DNA from: Cardiobacterium sp. Marseille-Q4385
GTDB taxonomy: Bacteria > Pseudomonadota > Gammaproteobacteria > Cardiobacteriales > Cardiobacteriaceae
Assembly (NCBI RefSeq): GCF_916618745.1
Contig: NZ_OU745373.1
Location: forward strand, 1,332,501 to 1,396,500
Direction of reading: 5' to 3'
DNA length: 64,000 nt
A model generated the notes under the pieces. That model saw only the letters and a list, made by a program, of their open reading frames with translations, was not told the origin of the DNA and did not search any database. Below, one piece after another: positions 58,977 to 64,000 of the stretch. The position numbers and the translations under genes are program-made. Within the stretch, counting starts at the first letter, position 1; each line of letters starts with the position of its first letter.

Positions 58977-59723
58977 TCACCAGGCAAAAAAAGCATCGCA
59001 ATTCGCTTCGGATTGGCGGCTGATGCGATCCAGCGGCTCACCGCGCAGGCGGGCGAGGTTGGCGGCGACGAGGGCGGTACGCGCGGGGTGGTTCGCTTCG
59101 CCCTGGTAGCTGCAGAGGGGCTGGTCGGGAGCGTCGGTTTCGAGCAGGTAATGGTCGGCGGGGACGGTCGCCAGTTGGCGTTGCAGGCGGGCGGCGCGCG
59201 GGTAGGTCGAGGTGCCGCCGATGCCGATGTAACCGCCGAGGGCGAAGATCTGCGCCAGTTGCGCGTCCGAGCCGGTGAAGCTGTGGATGACGAAGCGGGC
59301 GTAGTGGGCGCGTTTCAGCTGATGCAGCACGGCATCAAGCGATTTGCGCGCGTGCAGGAGCAGCGGCAGGTGGTGGCGGCGGGCGATGTCGATTTGCGCG
59401 GCAAAGGTGGCGCGTTGCGCGGCGCTGTCGCCGGCGAGAAAGTCGAGGCCGCATTCGCCGATGGCGACGGTCGGGTGGTTGTGGATTTGCGTTTCCAGCG
59501 CGTGCAGGTCGTCGTCGCTGTGTTCGTCCTGATAGAGCGGGTGCAGGCCGTAAGCGGCGTACACGCCGGACAGGGCGGCGGCGCGCGCCACGTCCGCCCA
59601 GCGAGCGCGGGTGGTCGCGGCGATGACGATGCGGCCAACGCCCGCCGCCTGCGCTTCCCGCACGGTGGCAGCAGGATCGGGAAACCAGTCGAGGTGGCAG
59701 TGGCTGTCGGTGAAGGCGGGCAT
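58977..59723 (-). CDS. TatD family metal-dependent DNase
   Basis: 248 aa. FTDSHCHLDWF (HxH metal site), IAIGECGLDF-like VAIGECGLDFLAG, LPLLLHARKSLDA, VIHSFTGS and LLETDAPDQPL are TatD/YcfH/YjjV motifs. Metal-dependent DNase/deacylase fold. Closest in form to YjjV. The start ATG at 59723 lies 4 bases after rlmD; longer upstream reading is shadow of rlmD. The TGA stop falls in the repeat array. Confidence 0.91.
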   Translation of the reverse strand: MPAFTDSHCHLDWFPDPAATVREAQAAGVGRIVIAATTRARWADVARAAALSGVYAAYGLHPLYQDEHSDDDLHALETQIHNHPTVAIGECGLDFLAGDSAAQRATFAAQIDIARRHHLPLLLHARKSLDAVLHQLKRAHYARFVIHSFTGSDAQLAQIFALGGYIGIGGTSTYPRAARLQRQLATVPADHYLLETDAPDQPLCSYQGEANHPARTALVAANLARLRGEPLDRISRQSEANCDAFFAW

Positions 59724-59727
59724 GGCG

Positions 59728-61014
59728 TCAGCGGGTAAAGAGCAGCAGGCTTTCGACGTGCGCCGTCTGCGCGAACATGTGCAGCAGGCGGCCGCTGGCG
59801 ATGCGGTAGCCTTTGCCGCTGAGAATGGCGGCGTCGCGGGCGAGGGTACCGGGGTTGCAGGAAACGTAGGCGATGCGCGCCGGGCCGTGTTTCGGATCGA
59901 GCGCGGTACAGAGCGCCTGCGCCCCGGCGCGCGGCGGATCGAGCAGCCAGTAGTCCGCCCGGCCCCAGCGGCGCAGTTGTTTGGCGGTAACGGCAAAAAG
60001 GTCGGCGCGCATGAAGCGGCAGCGGTCGGCAAGACCGTGCGCAGCGGCGTTTGCGCTGGCGCGCGCCACCATTTCGTCCACGCCTTCGATGCCGAGCACG
60101 TCTGCGCCGCTACGCGCCAGCGGCAGGCTGAAATTACCGAGGCCGCAGAAGAAATCCATGACGCGCGCGCCTGCTTCCGCGTCCAGGGTTGCCAGCGCAA
60201 GCGATACCAGGCGGCGGTTAAGGGCTTTGTTGGCCTGGGTGAAATCGTCCGGGGCGTAGGGGAGGGTGAGGCCGTAATCGGGCAGCTGATAGGCCAGCGG
60301 CGGCGCGTCCGGCGGGATGGCGACGGTTCCAGCGCCGTGTTGCAGGCGGATTTGCCACAGTTGCCCGTCTTCCTGATGCCAGGCGGCGACGGCTTCTTGC
60401 GCGGGGCGCGCGTCCACCGCATCGCGTAGGCGGATGCGCAGCACGTTCACCCCGTCGCCGGCGCTGAGGTCCACGCCGAGAATGGCGGTGCTGCGCGCGA
60501 GGGCGGCGCATAGGGCGCGGATGTCGGGGAGGCGGGCGGAGAGGGCAGGGGCGAGGGTGAGGCAATGCGTGATGGGGACGACGCTATTACCGGCGCGGGC
60601 ACGGTAGCCGAGGTGTTCGCCGTCCCAGGCAAGGCGGGTGCGGGCGCGGTAGTGCCAGTCGGCCCCGCTGATGGCAGGGAGAACGGTCTGCGGACGGACG
60701 CCGCCGATGCGCGCCAGCTGTTCCAGCCAGACGGTTTCTTTGAGACGGTGCTGCGCGGCGTCGCTGGCGTGTTGCAGGGCGCAGCCACCGCAGGCGGCGT
60801 AATGCGGGCAAGCGGGCGGAACGCGCTCCGGCGCAGGGATAAGGATGTCGATGGCTTCTGCGGTCGCGTAGCGTTTTTTGCTTTCGAGAACGCGGGCGGT
60901 AACGCGTTCGCCCGGCAACGCGCCGCTGACGAAATGGGTCTTGCCGTCGTGGCGGGCGACGCCGCGCGCTTCATAATCGAAGCCGGTGATGTCGAGGGTG
61001 AGGGTGCTGGGCAT
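59728..61014 (-). CDS. rlmD: 23S rRNA (uracil-1939-C5)-methyltransferase RlmD
   Basis: 428 aa (E. coli: 433). N-terminal TRAM domain (LDITGFDYEARGVARHDGKT, FVSGALPGERV), the 4Fe-4S cysteines CPHYAACGGC and a later Cys in THCLTLAP, AdoMet site MDFFCGLGNFSLPLA, catalytic SCNPGTLARD. Its target uridine lies in the conserved 23S segment present at about 371-400 of this window. The ATG at 61014 is chosen; upstream in-frame ATGs add an unrelated tail. Followed by the TatD gene after 4 bases. Confidence 0.95.
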   Translation of the reverse strand: MPSTLTLDITGFDYEARGVARHDGKTHFVSGALPGERVTARVLESKKRYATAEAIDILIPAPERVPPACPHYAACGGCALQHASDAAQHRLKETVWLEQLARIGGVRPQTVLPAISGADWHYRARTRLAWDGEHLGYRARAGNSVVPITHCLTLAPALSARLPDIRALCAALARSTAILGVDLSAGDGVNVLRIRLRDAVDARPAQEAVAAWHQEDGQLWQIRLQHGAGTVAIPPDAPPLAYQLPDYGLTLPYAPDDFTQANKALNRRLVSLALATLDAEAGARVMDFFCGLGNFSLPLARSGADVLGIEGVDEMVARASANAAAHGLADRCRFMRADLFAVTAKQLRRWGRADYWLLDPPRAGAQALCTALDPKHGPARIAYVSCNPGTLARDAAILSGKGYRIASGRLLHMFAQTAHVESLLLFTR

Positions 61015-61077
61015 AATCGGGATGGGAAACGGTTGGCGCATTATTCTACGCCGCTGCGACGATGTTTCAGGTGGGAA

Positions 61078-61107
61078 TGCCCGTTTTGTCCCGCTTGGCG
61101 GCTCACG
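61078..61107 (-). repeat. Single ~25-bp repeat unit at the end of the XRE gene
   Basis: On the minus strand GCCGCCAAGCGGGACAAAAC begins within a few bases of the TGA stop of the regulator gene. Confidence 0.6.
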
Positions 61108-61447
61108 CCTGTTGCAGGCGGTGGGCAAAGCGTTCGAGAAAATGCAGCATCAACTGGCGGTCATTTTCCGCCAGACTAGCGATGGTGGTGTGCACATGGT
61201 GCGTCTTGTCGAAGAGGCGCGGGCTGCTTTCGGCCAACAGTTCGGCAGCGGTGCAATCGAAGATTTCCGCCAGTTCTAGCAGGCGGACGACATTCGGCAT
61301 GATCAGACCGCGTTCCATGCGTGAGACTGCTTCATTGCCGATTTGCAGTTTTTCCGCCACCTGTTCCTGGGTTAGGCCGCTTTGCTGGCGGTATTGGGCA
61401 ATAGCGCGGCCGATGCGGCGGTTGATTTCTTCATGATTAATGTTCAT
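61103..61447 (-). CDS. XRE family helix-turn-helix regulator
   Basis: 114 aa. Residues ~10-65 form a Cro/CI HTH: IGRAIAQYRQQSGLTQEQVA, EKLQIGNEAVSRMERGLIMP, NVVRLLELAEIFDC. The C-terminal half is a short helical domain. The ATG at 61447 is preferred over a TTG six codons upstream. Divergent from the permease gene across ~190 bases, so it may control the permease/malolactic operon and itself. No cofactor domain is seen. Confidence 0.87.
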   Translation of the reverse strand: MNINHEEINRRIGRAIAQYRQQSGLTQEQVAEKLQIGNEAVSRMERGLIMPNVVRLLELAEIFDCTAAELLAESSPRLFDKTHHVHTTIASLAENDRQLMLHFLERFAHRLQQA

Positions 61448-61640
61448 TTTAGGTAGTCCGTTCAACTTGGAAAGTGGAATATTCAGCGTTTATCCGTGTT
61501 TGATTAAGGACTTTTTAATATGAACGGTCATCCTTTTAGTTTGATTTATGGGTGTACAATGCGGGACGAGCGACAGTCTGCTGCTGTCAGACTTAGTATT
61601 TTCCCTTCTGTTCCCGACGGTTATAACCAAGAAGCTACCC
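61448..61640. promoter_or_regulatory. Divergent regulator/permease control region
   Basis: AT-rich gap. GAATATTC (61477-61484) is a perfect 8-bp palindrome close to the regulator start, and TACAAT at about 61555-61560 is a possible -10 for the permease. No ORF here is supported. Confidence 0.4.
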
Positions 61641-62606
61641 ATGATCTTCCTCACCGCTGTGGAAAGTGTCCTGTCCGTCGTGTTGCTGATTGCGCTGGGT
61701 TTCGTGTTGCGACAGCGCGGCTGGTTTGCCGATACGTTCGCCGCCAACATCTCGCGGCTGATCATGAATATTGCGCTACCGGCATCGATTTTCGTGTCGG
61801 TGCTGACGTATCTTCACCGCGACCAGCTCGCCGCATTATCGGATGGACTGATATATGGTGTGGTATCGCTTTTGTTGGGTTATCCGATGGCCTGGCTGAT
61901 GGTGAAGGTATTGAAGGTGCGTCCGGGGCGGCGTGGGGTATTTATCAACACCATCGTTAATGCCAATACGATTTTTATCGGCCTGCCGCTCAATGTGGCG
62001 CTGTTCGGCGATGCGGCCATGCCGTATTTTCTGGTCTATTACGTGTTGAATACGGTCTCGACCTGGGCGTTCGGGGTCTTTCTGATTGCCCGCGACCCGC
62101 TGCCCGGACAATCCGCCGCACCGCAGAAAAAATTTGACTGGAAAAAACTGTTGCCCGCGCCGCTCTTGGGCTTTTTGCTGGCGATGGTCTTCCTGCTGGC
62201 CGATATTCCGGTGCCGTCATTCGCCCATGCCGCGCTCGGCTATATCGGCGCGACGGTAACGCCGCTTTCGCTTCTCTATATCGGAATTACCTTGTGCGAT
62301 GCGGGGCTGGCAAGCATCCGCTTCGACCGCGATACCATCGCCGCGCTGCTGGGTAAATTTGTCTTCGCGCCGCTGTTGATGTTCGTCCTGATTTATCTTG
62401 GCAAAAGTTGGCTGGCGCTGCCTGCGGCGGAGGCCAAGACTTTGATTCTGCAGTCGTCCGTATCCGCGTTGGCTGTCCTGCCGATTCTGGCGAACGAGGC
62501 CAGGGGCGACGTGCGCTTCGCCACCAATGTTGTGACCACCAGCACGCTGCTCTTTGTGGTGGTAGTGCCGCTGGTGGATTGGCTGCTGGCATGGCTGCCC
62601 CTTTAA
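61641..62606 (+). CDS. mleP: AEC family permease, probable malate permease
   Basis: 321 aa, about 10 membrane helices. VLLIALGFVLRQRGWF opens the auxin-efflux-carrier family; FINTIVNANTIFIGLPLNVALFG is the conserved substrate region, and a second NTIF-like repeat lies in the C-terminal half (PLSLLYIGITLCDAGL). AEC members export or import organic acids; malate permeases of lactic acid bacteria belong here. It precedes a malolactic-type enzyme by 35 bases, so malate uptake is the likely role. The ATG at 61641 follows AAGAAG; earlier reading lacks a start. Confidence 0.78.
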   Translation: MIFLTAVESVLSVVLLIALGFVLRQRGWFADTFAANISRLIMNIALPASIFVSVLTYLHRDQLAALSDGLIYGVVSLLLGYPMAWLMVKVLKVRPGRRGVFINTIVNANTIFIGLPLNVALFGDAAMPYFLVYYVLNTVSTWAFGVFLIARDPLPGQSAAPQKKFDWKKLLPAPLLGFLLAMVFLLADIPVPSFAHAALGYIGATVTPLSLLYIGITLCDAGLASIRFDRDTIAALLGKFVFAPLLMFVLIYLGKSWLALPAAEAKTLILQSSVSALAVLPILANEARGDVRFATNVVTTSTLLFVVVVPLVDWLLAWLPL

Positions 62607-62641
62607 ACCCTTTCCCTTCAATATCCCCATAGGAGACAACG

Positions 62642-64000
62642 ATGAGTAATACCCCCGATGTCATGCAAAACCCGCTGACCAACAAAGGCACCGCGTTCAC
62701 GGCTGATGAACGTGCAAAATATGGCCTCACCGGCCGACTGCCCGTCGCCGTGGAAACCCTCGACCAGCAGGCGACGCGCGCCTATCGCCAGTTCGCGTCC
62801 TACGAGAAGGACATGGAGAAATACATTTTTCTTGACCAGCTGCACAACCGCAACGAGGTGCTCTACTACAAGCTCTTGACCGATCATCTCGCGGAAATGC
62901 TGCCAATTGTTTATGACCCGACCGTCGGCGAGGCGATCAAGCAGTGGAGTCGCGATTACCGCCGCTCGCGCGCCGTGTATCTCGATGTGAACCACCCGGA
63001 GAATATCCGCGCTTCGTTTGCGACGCTGGGCCTCGGCGCGGATGATGTTGATTTGCTGGTGGTGTCGGACGCGGAAGAAATCCTCGGTATCGGCGACTGG
63101 GGCGTGAACGGCACGGATATTTCCGTCGGCAAGCTGGCGGTGTACACCGCAGCGGCAGGTATCCACCCCGCGCGCACCATCGCTGTCAATCTTGATGTCG
63201 GCACCGACAACGAAGCGCTGCTCAATGACCCCGCCTACCTCGGCAATCGCCACGCCCGCGTGCGCGGCGAACGTTACGATGCGCTGATAGCCGAATACCT
63301 GAAAGTAGCGGCGGAACTCTTCCCGCACGCGCTGCTGCATTTTGAAGACTTCGGCCCATCCAATGCCCGCCGCATCCTTGTACAGAACCGCGATAAATAC
63401 CGTATTTTCAACGACGATATGCAGGGCACGGGCGCCATCGTTATGGCCGCCGTCTTCTCCGGGCTGAAAGTCACTAAGCAAACCTTCGCCGAACAGCGGT
63501 TGGTCGTTTACGGCGCGGGCACGGCGGGCACCGGCATGGCGGATCAAATCAGCGCGGCGATGGAACGCGACGGCCTCTCGCGCGAAGAAGCGAAGAAACG
63601 GGTGTGGCTGATCGACCGCAACGGTCTTGTTACCGACGATATGGCCGACCTACCCGACTATCAGCAGGCATACGCCCGCCCCGCCGCCGAAGTGGCCGGC
63701 TGGCAGAAAGCGGACGGCAAAATCAGCCTGCTCGAAGTGGTGAAGCAGGTGAAACCGACTATCCTGATCGGCACGTCCACCGATCACGGTGCCTTTACCG
63801 AAGCCGTCGTCAAGGCGCTGTGCGCCGGGGTGGAGCGCCCCATCCTGTTGCCGCTATCCAACCCGACCGAGCGCATCGAAGTGATGCCCGCTGACGCCAT
63901 TGCCTGGTCGGACGGAAAGGCGTTGCTGTCGGTCGGCATTCCCGTTCCGCCTGTACCGTATAAAGGCGTGAATTACGTCATTGGTCAGGCCAACAATGCC
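62642..64000 (+). CDS. mleA: Malolactic-type enzyme (malic enzyme family), 3' end outside window
   Basis: 453 codons, cut off by the window end (full length ~540-565). NPLTNKGTAFTADERAKYGL, LGIGDWGVNGTDISVGKLAV, LLHFEDFGPSNARRI, FNDDMQGTGAIV (metal site) and VGIPVPPVPY mark the malic enzyme family. The phrases LGIGDWGVNG-DISVGKL, YTAAAGI, LLHFEDFG-SNA and IGQANNA agree, from memory, with the Oenococcus malolactic enzyme rather than E. coli MaeA (LGLGDQGIGG, AQCNNA). Malolactic enzyme turns L-malate to L-lactate and CO2 using NAD+ and Mn2+. AGGAG precedes the ATG. Confidence 0.85.
   Translation, partial: MSNTPDVMQNPLTNKGTAFTADERAKYGLTGRLPVAVETLDQQATRAYRQFASYEKDMEKYIFLDQLHNRNEVLYYKLLTDHLAEMLPIVYDPTVGEAIKQWSRDYRRSRAVYLDVNHPENIRASFATLGLGADDVDLLVVSDAEEILGIGDWGVNGTDISVGKLAVYTAAAGIHPARTIAVNLDVGTDNEALLNDPAYLGNRHARVRGERYDALIAEYLKVAAELFPHALLHFEDFGPSNARRILVQNRDKYRIFNDDMQGTGAIVMAAVFSGLKVTKQTFAEQRLVVYGAGTAGTGMADQISAAMERDGLSREEAKKRVWLIDRNGLVTDDMADLPDYQQAYARPAAEVAGWQKADGKISLLEVVKQVKPTILIGTSTDHGAFTEAVVKALCAGVERPILLPLSNPTERIEVMPADAIAWSDGKALLSVGIPVPPVPYKGVNYVIGQANNA

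Noticed and set aside
56053..59041. Long minus-strand ORFs (799 and 363 aa)
   Set aside because: They run antisense to the OPT gene or through the repeat array; the peptides only echo the DNA repeats and have no ribosome sites.

Overview
The window looks like chromosomal DNA of a gammaproteobacterium with high GC and many intergenic repeats. The gene content (tatABC, ampD, coaBC, radC, dksA, a glyA-nrdR-rib cluster, long-form pta), a factor H-binding-protein-like lipoprotein and a Correia-like miniature element together suggest a host-associated organism of the Cardiobacteriaceae (Cardiobacterium type). The genus is an inference, not something the sequence proves.

Layout. 1-1600: 3' part of a 23S rRNA gene, then 5S rRNA and a terminator. 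1.8-9.1 kb: a DUF3298/RsiV-like lipoprotein, an fHbp-like lipoprotein, tyrP-type permease, a brnQ-dat operon, an aldose-epimerase-like gene and gph. 9.5-15 kb (mostly minus): dksA, clcA, a small exported protein, a Sel1-repeat protein, a homocysteine methyltransferase-like protein and a rhodanese. 15.2-22.3 kb (plus): glyA-nrdR-ribD-ribE-ribB(X)-ribH, then two GNAT genes, the second fused in frame to NusB. 22.3-28.9 kb: tandem acyltransferase-3 genes with a small hydrolase, a PolB-like exonuclease, a DUF1820 protein, a TerD-nuclease fusion and an adenylate-forming enzyme. 29-37.7 kb: coaBC, radC, a membrane-anchored receiver protein, nitroreductase, NYN-LOTUS protein, a ketosynthase/DUF3261 pair, dsbC, an EamA/CinA-like operon and brnTA. 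37.8-43.7 kb: ackA-pta, tatAB, a repeat-filled gap with a Correia-like element, tatC, ampD. 43.9-49 kb: znuA and a tellurite-resistance-type (Ter) stress module made of alternating TerD and vWA genes, divergent from a PRTase-TRSP gene. 49.2-58 kb: lpxH, ppiB, ppiA, cysS, a DNA methyltransferase plus small PD-(D/E)XK protein (candidate restriction-modification pair), hemW, an OPT transporter. 58-59 kb: a ~960-bp array of repeats with long perfect hairpins. 59-64 kb: tatD-type DNase, rlmD, an XRE regulator, and an AEC permease followed by a malolactic-type enzyme that runs off the end.

The most unusual items are: (1) the methyltransferase/small nuclease pair slotted between cysS and hemW; (2) the TerD domain fused to a PD-(D/E)XK nuclease-like domain, ~20 kb from the Ter module; (3) the Ter module with its palindromic divergent promoter region; (4) the GNAT-NusB fusion; (5) a Correia-type MITE inside the tat operon; (6) a family of ~25-bp CAAGCGG-containing repeats sitting at the 3' ends of genes and in two cases encoding the last residues of the protein. 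No tRNA gene, CRISPR array or complete insertion sequence was recognised. All functions are read from motifs by eye; no database search was run.
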